Shown here piece after piece: positions 21,836 to 29,985 of a stretch of 34,408 nucleotides of DNA. Position 1 is the first letter of the stretch. Each line of letters opens with the position of its first letter. A model generated the notes under the pieces. The model was given only the letters and a program-made list of their open reading frames with translations. It was not told where the DNA came from and did not search any database. The translations under genes and the position numbers were made by a program. Source of the DNA: Oscillospiraceae bacterium (lineage in GTDB: Bacteria > Bacillota > Clostridia > Oscillospirales > Oscillospiraceae); NCBI GenBank assembly GCA_022799035.1, contig JAAWNQ010000023.1, positions 1-34,408 of the forward strand, read 5' to 3'.

Positions 21836-23355
21836 AGCTGTGGCTCACATCGGACAACGTGGACTGGGACGCCGAGCGCTACCACTACGCCGCCGAGCAG
21901 ATGATGCTTACCCTCTTTCCCGGGGAGCGGCCGGAATACCCCGGATCTCCGCCTCCTCAAAGCTTGGCCCAGGAACAAAACGCCGTCATCTTTACCCTTC
22001 ACCGCGGGGCAAAGATGACCAATATGAGCGCTCTGGTCTTTCGGGAGAAGGGCTGGCACAATGGGGTGGTCCGGTTCCCCAGCGAAAAGCTGGAGGAGGC
22101 CCCTGAGGCGGTCTACCACACCCTCCAGCGGGTGCTGAAGCAGGCTTTCTACCATGCCGGCTCCGCCCTCTTGGGCCGGGATCTGCCCTGGGGGTCCCTC
22201 ACCGGGGTACGGCCCACCAAGCTGCCTACCAAAGCCCTTTGGGAGGGGGCCACTCCCGCCCAGGCCAGACGGGAGCTGGAAAAGACCTATCACGTCCACC
22301 CCCTTCGCTCCGCCCTGGCGGTGGACTGCGCCGGGTACAGCGTGGCGGCTAAGGGGTCTCTCAGGGGGGATGAGGTCTCCCTCTATGTAGGGATCCCCTT
22401 TTGCCCCAGCCGGTGTATCTACTGCTCCTTTGTCTCGGCGACGGTGGAGAAGTGCCTGCCTTTGGTGGAGCCCTTCGTGGAGGGACTTTGCCGGGAGATC
22501 AAGGCCGCGGGGGAACTGCTGGGGAAGACCGGGCAGGTCATCCGCTCGGTCTATATCGGAGGGGGGACCCCCACCACCCTGTCGGCGGAGCAGTTCCACC
22601 GGGTCTTCTCCGCCATGGAGGAGCATCTGCTCCTTGACCGGTGCAGCGAGTTCACCGTGGAGGCCGGGCGGCCTGACACCATCACCCCGGAAAAGCTGGC
22701 GGCTTTTGCCCGGCACGGGGTGGACCGGGTGTCGGTGAATCCCCAATCCATGAACGATTTGGTGCTGGAGCGCATGGGGCGGCCCCATTCCGGGGAGGAT
22801 ATCCGCAGGGCCTATGCCGAGGTTCGGCAGGCGGGGAAGTTCGCGGTCAACATGGACCTGATCGCCGGACTGCCCGGAGACTCCCCCCAGGGTTTTGCCA
22901 ACTCCCTCCGGGAGGTGATGGACCTGGAGCCGGAAAACATCACCGTCCACACCCTGGCGTTGAAAAAGGGTTCTCAGCTTATGGAGCACCGGTCGGCCCT
23001 CCCCACCGACGGGGAGGTGGAGGATATGCTCAACGCCGCCTGGGAAGCCCTGCGGCAGGAGGGCTATGTCCCCTACTACCTTTACCGGCAGAAATATATG
23101 TCCGGCTCCTTTGAGAACGTGGGATGGACCAGGCCGGGGTATGAAAGCCTTTACAATATGGTTATGATGGAGGAGCTGCACTCCATCATCGCCCTGGGGG
23201 GCGGGGGCGTGACCAAACTCTTCTGGCCTAAGACCGGGAAGATAGAACGCTTTGCCAACCCCAAATATCCCCAAGAATATTTACGGGACATAGACGTCCT
23301 TTGCCAAAAGAAGGAGGACCTTGTCCCGCTGCTGCTGGAAACGAAAGGAGACTAA
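21832..23355 (+). CDS. hemZ: HemZ-type coproporphyrinogen III oxidase/dehydrogenase-like radical SAM protein
   Basis: Encodes 507 residues from ATG 21832, which overlaps the stop of the MBL gene; a longer upstream frame is an overlap artefact. The N-terminal 180 residues form the HemZ-specific domain (LTGVRPTKLPTKAL is characteristic). The radical SAM motif is VGIPFCPSRCIYCSF (CxxxCxxC, about residues 190-200), followed by YIGGGTPTTLSAEQF and RVSVNPQSMNDLVL. It ends with the HemN-like YLYRQKYMSGSFENVG. Named members act in anaerobic heme synthesis, but several HemN/HemZ-like proteins do other chemistry and no other heme genes are here, so the reaction is uncertain. The ribosome site of the next gene lies within its last codons. 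Confidence 0.92.
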   Translation: MKLWLTSDNVDWDAERYHYAAEQMMLTLFPGERPEYPGSPPPQSLAQEQNAVIFTLHRGAKMTNMSALVFREKGWHNGVVRFPSEKLEEAPEAVYHTLQRVLKQAFYHAGSALLGRDLPWGSLTGVRPTKLPTKALWEGATPAQARRELEKTYHVHPLRSALAVDCAGYSVAAKGSLRGDEVSLYVGIPFCPSRCIYCSFVSATVEKCLPLVEPFVEGLCREIKAAGELLGKTGQVIRSVYIGGGTPTTLSAEQFHRVFSAMEEHLLLDRCSEFTVEAGRPDTITPEKLAAFARHGVDRVSVNPQSMNDLVLERMGRPHSGEDIRRAYAEVRQAGKFAVNMDLIAGLPGDSPQGFANSLREVMDLEPENITVHTLALKKGSQLMEHRSALPTDGEVEDMLNAAWEALRQEGYVPYYLYRQKYMSGSFENVGWTRPGYESLYNMVMMEELHSIIALGGGGVTKLFWPKTGKIERFANPKYPQEYLRDIDVLCQKKEDLVPLLLETKGD

Positions 23356-23358
23356 GCG

Positions 23359-24297
23359 ATGGCCTATCAGTTACAGGACATCAACGCCCGGATATGCGCG
23401 GACACCCCTGCCTTTTTGGCCCAGTGTGATGAAAATTACCACAAGCGGGTGGTGGAGGCTGCCGACAAGATCGTGGAGCGGATGGACGCTTCCCCCATCG
23501 TGCTTTTGTCCGGACCCTCCGGGTCGGGCAAGACCACTACGGCCCTGAAGATCGAGGAGGAGTTGGAGCGGCGGGGCATCAACACCCACACCGTCTCTCT
23601 GGACAACTACTTCAAGACCCGGGACCCGGCTACCGCCCCCCGGACCGCCGACGGGGAGTACGACCTGGAGTCCCCCCTGTGCCTGGACATGGAGCTGCTG
23701 GACGAGACCTTTACCCTTTTGAGCCAGGGGCGGGAGGTCGTCATCCCCCACTTTGAATTCTCCCGCCAGATGCGAAACGACGCCAGAGGCCGGCCCTTGA
23801 AGCTGGAGAAAAACGAGATCGCCATTTTTGAGGGGATCCACGCCTTAGGCCCCGGCATCGCGGGGCCTCACCCGGAGGCAACAAGGCTCTATATCTCCGC
23901 CCGGAGCAACGTGATGGAGGACGGGGAGGTCAAATTCAAGGGCACTTGGATGCGCTTGACGAGAAGAGCGGTCCGGGACTATAATTTCCGGGGCAACGAT
24001 ATCTCCTTCACCCTGGCCCAGTGGGCCAACGTGCGGCGGGGGGAGAAGCTCTACATCTCCCCTTACAAAAATACCGCCCATGTGATGGTGGATTCCTCCC
24101 TGCCCTATGAGGTATCGGTGATGAAGAACTACGCCCTGCCCCTTTTGAAGGCGGTGCCGGAGGAAAACCAAAGGCGGGCGGAGCTGCTGGACCTGATGGC
24201 CGCCTTCGACGCTTTTGAGGCCATCGACCCGGCTCTGGTCCCCAAGGCCTCCCTTCTGCGGGAATTCATCGGGGGCGGGAGCTACAAATATAAGTGA
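23359..24297 (+). CDS. Uridine kinase-like P-loop nucleoside kinase
   Basis: Encodes 312 residues. GAAAGGAG overlaps the hemZ stop and lies close to the ATG. Walker A is LLSGPSGSGKTTTALKI (residues 52-59 core). The lid and substrate region has VSLDNYFKTRDPATAPRTAD and YDLESPLCLDMELL; a Walker B-like strand is EIAIFEGIHALG. The C-terminal half, LTRRAVRDYNFRGNDISFTL and RRGEKLYISPYKNTAHVMVD, is typical of the uridine-kinase-like domain found alone or fused to a threonyl-tRNA-synthetase-like N-terminus. It probably phosphorylates a nucleoside; which one is unknown. It is the fifth gene of the dtd operon. Confidence 0.88.
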   Translation: MAYQLQDINARICADTPAFLAQCDENYHKRVVEAADKIVERMDASPIVLLSGPSGSGKTTTALKIEEELERRGINTHTVSLDNYFKTRDPATAPRTADGEYDLESPLCLDMELLDETFTLLSQGREVVIPHFEFSRQMRNDARGRPLKLEKNEIAIFEGIHALGPGIAGPHPEATRLYISARSNVMEDGEVKFKGTWMRLTRRAVRDYNFRGNDISFTLAQWANVRRGEKLYISPYKNTAHVMVDSSLPYEVSVMKNYALPLLKAVPEENQRRAELLDLMAAFDAFEAIDPALVPKASLLREFIGGGSYKYK

Positions 24298-24304
24298 ACA
24301 TACT

Positions 24305-24373
24305 ATCGTTCGTGGCATTTGGAGACCTTTCATTGAAAATAGTCCGGCGAAACCGGGCGCCACAACGATTTTT
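24305..24373 (+). terminator. Hairpin downstream of the kinase gene, possibly a decayed relative of element A
   Basis: ATCGTTCGTGGC (24305-24316) pairs with GCCACAACGAT (24359-24369, one bulge), followed by five T, so it can act as a terminator. The interior contains ATAGTCCGGCGAA, identical to 13 bases in element A. The region up to 24418 holds only the ribosome site of the next gene and a CCCATTTTTAAC piece resembling the repeat ends. Confidence 0.55.
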
Positions 24374-24418
24374 CCCATTCCTTCCTCCCATTTTTAACAA
24401 AAAGGAGATGCGTAAAAG

Positions 24419-25234
24419 ATGGCAGAGTGCAACCACGACTGTTCCTCCTGCGGCGAGAGCTGCGGAGAGCGCACCGCGCCCCAGGACCTCCAGGCTGCGG
24501 CCAACCCCCACGCCAATGTGAAGAAGGTCATCGCCGTTATGTCGGGCAAGGGCGGCGTGGGCAAGAGCCTTGTCACCGCCTCCCTGGCCGCCGCCGTTCA
24601 GAAAAGCGGCCGTCAGGCCGCCGTGCTGGACGCGGACATCACCGGCCCTTCCATCCCCAAGGCCTTTGGCGTCCATGACCGGGCCATGGGGGACGACGAC
24701 GGGATCTATCCCGCCGTCACCTCCACAGGGCTGAAGCTCATGAGCCTGAACCTGCTGGTGGAGAACGAGTCTGACCCCGTAGTATGGCGGGGAGCCCTCA
24801 TCGCCGGAACGGTGAAACAGTTCTGGACCGACGTGCAGTGGGGGGATGTGGACTACATGTTTGTGGATATGCCTCCGGGGACGGGGGATGTTCCTCTCAC
24901 CGTGTTCCAGTCCCTTCCCGTGGACGGCATCATCGTGGTCACCTCCCCCCAGGAGCTGGTGAGCATGATCGTGGAGAAGGCGGTAAAGATGGCCGAGATG
25001 ATGGACCTTCCCATTCTGGGCCTCATTGAGAATTACAGCTACTTCAAGTGCCCCGACTGCGGCAAGGAGCACAGGATCTTCGGGGAGAGCCATCTGGAGG
25101 AGATCGCCAAGGCCCACAGCCTGAGCGTCCTGGCCCGGCTGCCCATAGATCCGGCCCTGGCCAGGGCCTGCGACGAGGGAAGGGTGGAGCAGCTGGAGCG
25201 GAATTATCTGGAGGATGTGGCCAGAGCGTTGTAA
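24419..25234 (+). CDS. Mrp/NBP35-type iron-sulfur carrier P-loop ATPase
   Basis: Encodes 271 residues. The N-terminus MAECNHDCSSCGESC is a four-cysteine cluster like that of NBP35/Ind1 relatives. The deviant Walker A is MSGKGGVGKSLVTASLA (43-50 core), then LDADITGPSIPKAFG, the Walker B-like YMFVDMPPGTGDVPLT, and the CxxC dimer-interface motif KCPDCGKEH near residue 208. Such proteins bind and transfer [4Fe-4S] clusters to apoproteins in the cytoplasm. AAGGAG precedes the ATG by about ten bases. It lies 121 bases after the kinase gene beyond a possible terminator, so it may be a separate unit; no clear promoter is seen. Confidence 0.92.
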   Translation: MAECNHDCSSCGESCGERTAPQDLQAAANPHANVKKVIAVMSGKGGVGKSLVTASLAAAVQKSGRQAAVLDADITGPSIPKAFGVHDRAMGDDDGIYPAVTSTGLKLMSLNLLVENESDPVVWRGALIAGTVKQFWTDVQWGDVDYMFVDMPPGTGDVPLTVFQSLPVDGIIVVTSPQELVSMIVEKAVKMAEMMDLPILGLIENYSYFKCPDCGKEHRIFGESHLEEIAKAHSLSVLARLPIDPALARACDEGRVEQLERNYLEDVARAL

Positions 25235-25269
25235 AAAAGAGAATGGCGCGTTGCAAAACAGCGCGGAGG

Positions 25270-25316
25270 AAAAAAGCGAAGCGGTCAACCTCTTTCTGGG
25301 TTGACCGCTTCGCTTT
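25270..25316. terminator. Strong hairpin terminator between convergent genes
   Basis: A perfect 18-pair stem (25273-25290 with 25299-25316) with an 8-base loop. On the minus strand it runs into a TTTTTTT-type tract (25270-25275 is A6), ending the alpha/beta hydrolase gene. On the plus strand the tail is CGCTTTGC, so it may stop mrp transcription less efficiently. Confidence 0.85.
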
Positions 25317-25391
25317 GCAAAGTACAATTGTTAAAAAACAAAATGATATAAAACGGGGGGATGTTTGGAATAAACTTGAAACCCGCCGAAG

Positions 25392-27164
25392 TTAGACAAT
25401 GGGGCTCCCCCCAGGAATCAATATGCCAAACAGAATGGCGCAGAAGAAAGCGCCCGGCCAGATCGTCCCCGTTTTCCGGTAAAGTACTGTGTTGGTGGCG
25501 GTTACTGCATTGCCAATAAAGATAAAGTTATACATGTAGTAGGAATGACCGATGTCATCGACCACAGCCCAGATAATATTATGATCGTTGCACCACATGT
25601 TGATAAAGAAATAGAGCGTCAACAGGCCGGTCCCCACAAGGCAGTTAACAACAATATCACGCACCATATCCTTTGTCTCATGGCCTGTGGGCTTTAAGCG
25701 GCGGCTAATGTTGCTTCCAAACTGCATACCAATAAAAAGAATGAGGAAAATAGGAATGTAGGCCAGGCTTTTGAGCACGCGGGTCCAGGTAACCGCACGA
25801 ATGTTCAGATAGAAACAGGTAAAGCTCATGCCAAAGGCGACCTCAAGTACATAGAGGAACGTCAATCCGATGGCAGCGGCCAGAGCCGCAAGGGCCAGTG
25901 ATTTGCCAAGGTTCCGGAGATTATCTTTCCCGCTCTCTTCCCACGCCAACCCCAACTCAGCCAAAGAGGCATTTTCTTTGCGGTAAAAGGAGAAGAAGAA
26001 CAGAAGACACTCATAAATTCCGATGGCGATAAAGTAGAGAATGAACCGGTTTGTTGTGCTGACCGGCAGAAGCGCACTGGTTTTACTCATGTGCAGATAT
26101 TGCTCCGAAAAATAACTGATACCAATGAAAAAGGGAAGAATCGGGATAAGACTTAAAAGGGCAGAATAGGCCCAGCGCATGCCAGTACGTCCTCGCCAAG
26201 CGGGAATGTTACGGTTGACGGAAGACAACGCAGGAAGCTTGGAAAGTTCCAGCGCCAAGCATACCAGAACTCCCACGAAAGAAATCATACCCAGCAGAGA
26301 AATCAGGAAAAATGGAATAATGATTTGATCCTCCGGGGCAAGAGCAGTACCGGTGGGAACAAGGATCTCCATATACTTACACACCCGGTTCACTACCCAC
26401 GGATTCCACCGGGCAGCGGCGTGCTGGGAGAATATACCGTCAAAAGATTCGAATGCGCGGTAATTATTTTCCTCTACGGAACCAAATTGGGCACCAGACT
26501 CGGGATATTTTCCTTCGGTATACTCTGGACCGTACATGATTTCCATAAATTGCATATTTATCTTTTCCATGTTGTCCAACCGGTTCATCCAGTCGCCGCG
26601 GCCAATAATGGTTACCATATTCCCTTCAAAACTGTCGCCCCAAGTTTTTGCGGCACGCATTCCGGCAGAGCCTATGCCACCCGCCAGGTCCAACTGGTCT
26701 ACCAGGTAAGCACTATAGCTGGCTCCTTTCGAATGGCCGGTAACAGCAACCCGGGTCCCGTCAATAAAGGAGAGATCCTGCACAAATTGTGTAAACTCCC
26801 TTACTGTTGCGTTGTCATCGCTGAACCCACTGTCAGATAGGCCGGAATCGCCAACATCCAAAATAAACACATTATAGCCCCGCCGGATCAGTTCAACGGC
26901 CCATCCGGAAAAGCTTTGCGCATTGTCGTTGTTCCCATGGAAAATTAGCACAGCCGGGCCCGGGTTGTCATCGCTGACATCATTTTGCTGAAAGGAAAGA
27001 TAGCTGTACTGAAGACCGTTTTCAGAGGGCATTAGATTGCGCCGTACGGTTACATTACCCCAGTTGTTGTAAAAGCCGCCCATAATGAACAGGCTGAGTG
27101 CAAGGAGGAGGACCCAGATCAACAGGGCAGGAAATTTTTTAGAATGAATACCGGTTTTGTTCAT
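25392..27164 (-). CDS. Membrane-bound alpha/beta hydrolase with C-terminal multi-helix domain
   Basis: Encodes 590 residues from ATG 27164 (AAAGGAG eight bases upstream). Residues 11-31 are a signal-anchor helix. An extracytoplasmic alpha/beta hydrolase domain follows (about 60-270): oxyanion-side LIFHGNNDN, ILDVGDSGLSDSG, and the nucleophile elbow VAVTGHSKGAS with Ser145. The acid and histidine are not certain; GRGDW and FSQHAA are candidates. From about residue 275 there are seven or eight membrane helices. The substrate is unknown. Codon use and base composition are clearly AT-richer than the neighbouring mrp and gyrA regions, suggesting acquisition from elsewhere. It is 72 bases downstream of the uxaA-like gene on the same strand; co-transcription is possible but no functional link is evident. 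Confidence 0.82.
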   Translation of the reverse strand: MNKTGIHSKKFPALLIWVLLLALSLFIMGGFYNNWGNVTVRRNLMPSENGLQYSYLSFQQNDVSDDNPGPAVLIFHGNNDNAQSFSGWAVELIRRGYNVFILDVGDSGLSDSGFSDDNATVREFTQFVQDLSFIDGTRVAVTGHSKGASYSAYLVDQLDLAGGIGSAGMRAAKTWGDSFEGNMVTIIGRGDWMNRLDNMEKINMQFMEIMYGPEYTEGKYPESGAQFGSVEENNYRAFESFDGIFSQHAAARWNPWVVNRVCKYMEILVPTGTALAPEDQIIIPFFLISLLGMISFVGVLVCLALELSKLPALSSVNRNIPAWRGRTGMRWAYSALLSLIPILPFFIGISYFSEQYLHMSKTSALLPVSTTNRFILYFIAIGIYECLLFFFSFYRKENASLAELGLAWEESGKDNLRNLGKSLALAALAAAIGLTFLYVLEVAFGMSFTCFYLNIRAVTWTRVLKSLAYIPIFLILFIGMQFGSNISRRLKPTGHETKDMVRDIVVNCLVGTGLLTLYFFINMWCNDHNIIWAVVDDIGHSYYMYNFIFIGNAVTATNTVLYRKTGTIWPGAFFCAILFGILIPGGSPIV

Positions 27165-27236
27165 GGCTATTTCTCCTTTCATCTCTTAAGCACGGTGAGG
27201 CTGTTTATAGAATCTTCAATAAGAAGATATGGCCTC

Positions 27237-28745
27237 CTACACAAACCGACAGACGTGGTCTACCGCGATATCCGAAAAACCATAGGCCTCAGCCTTGGTC
27301 AGTTTGCCGTTACAGATATCAAAAATCACCTGGAGCAGCTCCCGCCCCATCTCCTGATAGGTCTTTTCCCCCCGGATGATGGGGGACAGATCCACATCCA
27401 TATTATCCTCCATCCTTTGATAGGTCAGCTCGTTTCCCGTCACCTTAAGTACCGGCGCGATGGCATTTCCTGTGGGCGTTCCCCGGCCGGTGGTGAAGAT
27501 CACCAACTGGCAGCCGCCCGCCACCATGCTGGTCACGGAGGATATGTCATACCCGGCGGTATCCATCACCACAGCTCCCCGGCATACGGGCCTCTCGGCC
27601 TGCTCCAGCACCTCTACAATGGGGCGGGTCCCACCCTTTCGGATACAGCCAATACTCTTTTCATCCAGAGTGGAAAGCCCTCCCTTTTTATTGCCGGGGG
27701 TGGGCTGTCCCGCCCGGCAGTCCTGGCCGGCAGCCTTTAGATGCTCTTCATAGGCCCGGCAGATCTCAATGACCGCATTGTGAAGCCGGGGCGTGGCGGC
27801 CCGCTTGGCCACCACGTGCTCTCCGCCGATCCACTCAATGGATTCACTCATCATGCTGGTGGCTCCCAGATCCACCAGCAGATCGCTGAGCTCCCCCACG
27901 GCGGGGTTTGAAGCAATGCCGGAGGTGGCGTCGGAACCCCCACATTCGATCCCCATCAGCAGCTCCGAAATGGGAAACAGTTCCTTCTGCTGCATCCCCG
28001 CCAGAGCCGCCATCTCCCGGGCCGCCCGGACTGCCTTTTCAATGGTTTTCAGCGTCCCGCCCTCCTCCTGTATTCCAAAGGAGACCACCGGCTTGCCCGT
28101 CATACCCTGGATCTTTTCCCGCAGCTCTTTATGCCCTACCGTCTCACAGCCAAGACCGATGATCACCACGCCATAGACGTTGGGATTGCAGGCAAATCCG
28201 GTCAGCACCTTCTGGCTCATGGCTGTGTTGGCCGCCACATCGGAACAGCCGGTATTGAACACGATGTTGACCGCTCCCCGAACCTGGCTTGCCACAATGC
28301 GGCAGGACTCTGAACCGCAGGCGCAGGAGGGGAGGATCAACACATGGTTTCGAATTCCGGGCCGGCCTTCCGTCCGGCGGTAACCCCAAAACCGGATCCC
28401 GCTGTCCGCCCCGGCGGTTTGTTCCGGGGGGATCGGATCCTCCGGCTCCGGGACAAGCTCGCTGTCATAATCCCGGGGGACGCTGACGATATTCTCATGG
28501 GAGACCCAGCCTCCTTTTTGAATGAAGGCGGTGGCGCGGCCGATCCGCTCCCCGTACTTCAGCACGTTCTCTCCCGGGGCAATGTCCCGCAGGGCGGCTT
28601 TGTGGCAGAAGGGGATCGCCTCCTCCGCCCGGAGGGTCTTTCTCTCCCCCTCCAGGTAATAGACGATCTCCTCCCCCGCGGAAATATCCTTTATGCAGGT
28701 CACTACATTGTCCCGTCCGTCCATCAGCAATGCATTGGGATCCAT
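27237..28745 (-). CDS. UxaA family hydrolase (altronate/galactarate dehydratase type)
   Basis: Encodes 502 residues from ATG 28745, eight bases after AGGAG; the ATG at 28751 is only two bases from that site. The N-terminal 95 residues form an SAF domain (NVVTCIKDISAGEEIVY, IPFCHKAALRDIAPGENVLKYG). After a linker comes the dehydratase domain: FWGYRRTEGRPGIRNHVLIL, ILPSCACGSESC, FNTGCSDVAANT, MGIECGGSDATSGIASNPA and FTTGRGTPTGNAIAPVLKV. This is the full UxaA layout; cysteines may ligand iron. Typical substrates are D-altronate, D-galactarate or related sugar acids, and SuyAB sulfolactate lyase shares the fold. No transporter or uronate genes are adjacent, so the substrate is open. It is divergent from a LysR regulator that is its likely controller. 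Confidence 0.9.
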   Translation of the reverse strand: MDPNALLMDGRDNVVTCIKDISAGEEIVYYLEGERKTLRAEEAIPFCHKAALRDIAPGENVLKYGERIGRATAFIQKGGWVSHENIVSVPRDYDSELVPEPEDPIPPEQTAGADSGIRFWGYRRTEGRPGIRNHVLILPSCACGSESCRIVASQVRGAVNIVFNTGCSDVAANTAMSQKVLTGFACNPNVYGVVIIGLGCETVGHKELREKIQGMTGKPVVSFGIQEEGGTLKTIEKAVRAAREMAALAGMQQKELFPISELLMGIECGGSDATSGIASNPAVGELSDLLVDLGATSMMSESIEWIGGEHVVAKRAATPRLHNAVIEICRAYEEHLKAAGQDCRAGQPTPGNKKGGLSTLDEKSIGCIRKGGTRPIVEVLEQAERPVCRGAVVMDTAGYDISSVTSMVAGGCQLVIFTTGRGTPTGNAIAPVLKVTGNELTYQRMEDNMDVDLSPIIRGEKTYQEMGRELLQVIFDICNGKLTKAEAYGFSDIAVDHVCRFV

Positions 28746-28772
28746 TTTCATAGCTCCTATTCTATAATGGCC

Positions 28773-28802
28773 AAGCTTCCCCGTTTCCCCGGGGCTTTTT
28801 TT
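28773..28802 (+). terminator. Terminator-like hairpin facing out of the uxaA/lysR gap
   Basis: AAG-CTT-CCCCG pairs with CGGGG-CTT (28779-28783 with 28790-28794 plus three outer pairs), followed by seven T. On the plus strand it would stop antisense transcripts leaving the uxaA gene before the lysR promoter. On the minus strand it would be a hairpin in the uxaA leader. Confidence 0.4.
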
Positions 28803-28810
28803 ATTCCTTC

Positions 28811-28839
28811 TTTACAATAGCACAGAATTATGATATAAT
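28811..28839 (+). promoter_or_regulatory. Promoter of the LysR gene
   Basis: TTTACA (28811-28816), a 17-base spacer and TATAAT (28834-28839); transcription would start near 28846. The divergent uxaA promoter is not clear on the other strand. Confidence 0.72.
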
Positions 28840-28846
28840 CTATTTT

Positions 28847-28872
28847 ATAATTTTTATAACATCATAAATTAT
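28847..28872. promoter_or_regulatory. Candidate LysR operator palindrome
   Basis: ATAATTT-N12-AAATTAT lies between the predicted lysR transcription start and its ribosome site, in the gap shared with uxaA. The dyad with a T-N11-A-like core fits LysR-type binding sites. The surrounding sequence is very AT-rich, so chance is possible. Confidence 0.4.
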
Positions 28873-28893
28873 CTATTATAGTTGGAGGTCTCT

Positions 28894-29847
28894 ATGGAGC
28901 AGGACATGGAGTACATCTACCAGGTTTACCGGGATCAGAGCTTTTCCAAGGCCGCCGAAAACCTGTTTATGACACAGCCGGCATTGAGTCTGGCCATCCG
29001 GCGGGTGGAGGACCGGCTGGGGGCGGAGCTCTTTGACCGCAGCCGCCGTCCCCTGCGGCTGACCCAGGCGGGGGAGGCCTATATCGCGGCCATTGACCGT
29101 ATCCGCCAGTTGGAAAAGGGGCTGGTTCAGGAAATCGAGGATCTGCGGAACCTGGAGACGGGGACCCTTCGTATTGGCGGCACTCATTTTCTCAACTCTT
29201 ACGTTCTGGCCCCTCTTGCGGTCGGTTTTTCCCAGCGTTACCCCGGTATTCATCTGGAATTTGCCGAGACCAGCTCCGATAGGCTGCCCCCGCTTTTGAA
29301 AAACCACGACGTGGATCTGATCCTGAGCTGCGCCCCCGACGCGGTGGAGCAGTTTGATCACCGCCTGGCCTTTCAGGACCATATCCTTCTGGCCGTCCCC
29401 CAGACCTTCCCCCTTGCAGAGCCCGCCCTACACGCCGCCCTCAGCGGGGAGGATATTATCGCGGCGCGCCATCTGCGCCCGGACTGCCCCAAGGCCTCCT
29501 TTTCCTGGTTTCAGGATCTGGATTTTCTTCTGCTCACCCCGGGAAATAACCTGAGAAAGCGTTCCGACGAGTTTTTTTCTCGGGAGGGTTTCGTCCCCAA
29601 GATCAAAATGGAGCTGTCTCAGCTGGTAACGGCGTACCGCCTGGCCTCCTGCGGCATGGGATGCACCTTTACCAGCGATCATCTGGTTCGCACCTTCTCT
29701 TCCGGACTGCGCTTTTTCCGGCTGCAAGACCTCCATATGGATCGAACCTTTTTTGTCCTGCTCTCCAAGCAAAACTATACGCCCTTCGCCCTCCGGGCCT
29801 TTCTGCAATACGCCGAGGGCAGAAATTGGAACGGCTGGATCGAATAA
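28894..29847 (+). CDS. LysR family transcriptional regulator
   Basis: Encodes 317 residues from ATG 28894, five bases after GGAGG. The N-terminal winged helix-turn-helix is plain: YQVYRDQSFSKAAENLFMTQPALSLAIRRVEDRLGAELFDR and PLRLTQAGEAYI. Residues from about 90 form the periplasmic-binding-protein-like effector domain (TLRIGGTHFLNSYVLAPL, DVDLILSCAPDAVEQFDHRL). It is transcribed away from the UxaA-family gene, so it most likely senses that enzyme's sugar-acid substrate or product and controls it and itself. A strong bidirectional terminator follows. Confidence 0.94.
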   Translation: MEQDMEYIYQVYRDQSFSKAAENLFMTQPALSLAIRRVEDRLGAELFDRSRRPLRLTQAGEAYIAAIDRIRQLEKGLVQEIEDLRNLETGTLRIGGTHFLNSYVLAPLAVGFSQRYPGIHLEFAETSSDRLPPLLKNHDVDLILSCAPDAVEQFDHRLAFQDHILLAVPQTFPLAEPALHAALSGEDIIAARHLRPDCPKASFSWFQDLDFLLLTPGNNLRKRSDEFFSREGFVPKIKMELSQLVTAYRLASCGMGCTFTSDHLVRTFSSGLRFFRLQDLHMDRTFFVLLSKQNYTPFALRAFLQYAEGRNWNGWIE

Positions 29848-29878
29848 CCCAGGAAACCGGATGTCCTTATACGCAAAA

Positions 29879-29922
29879 AGGATCCGGCTGCGGAGCGCCT
29901 CCGCAGCCGGATCCTCTCTTTT
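29879..29922. terminator. Bidirectional terminator between lysR and the RNase HI fusion gene
   Basis: A perfect 17-pair GC-rich stem (29879-29895 with 29899-29915) with a CGC loop, followed by CTCTTTT on the plus strand and CTTTTTG on the minus strand. It ends both convergent genes. Confidence 0.9.
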
Positions 29923-29985
29923 CAGACGCAAAGCAAAACAAAATAAAATCATATCTTTTCCTCGCCGCTTGGGGATCGCTCTGGA

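Noticed and set aside
27183-27236. Promoter or terminator between the UxaA gene and the membrane hydrolase gene
   Set aside because: Only a weak ATCTTC/GAAGAT hairpin and no convincing -35/-10 pair could be found in these 54 bases.
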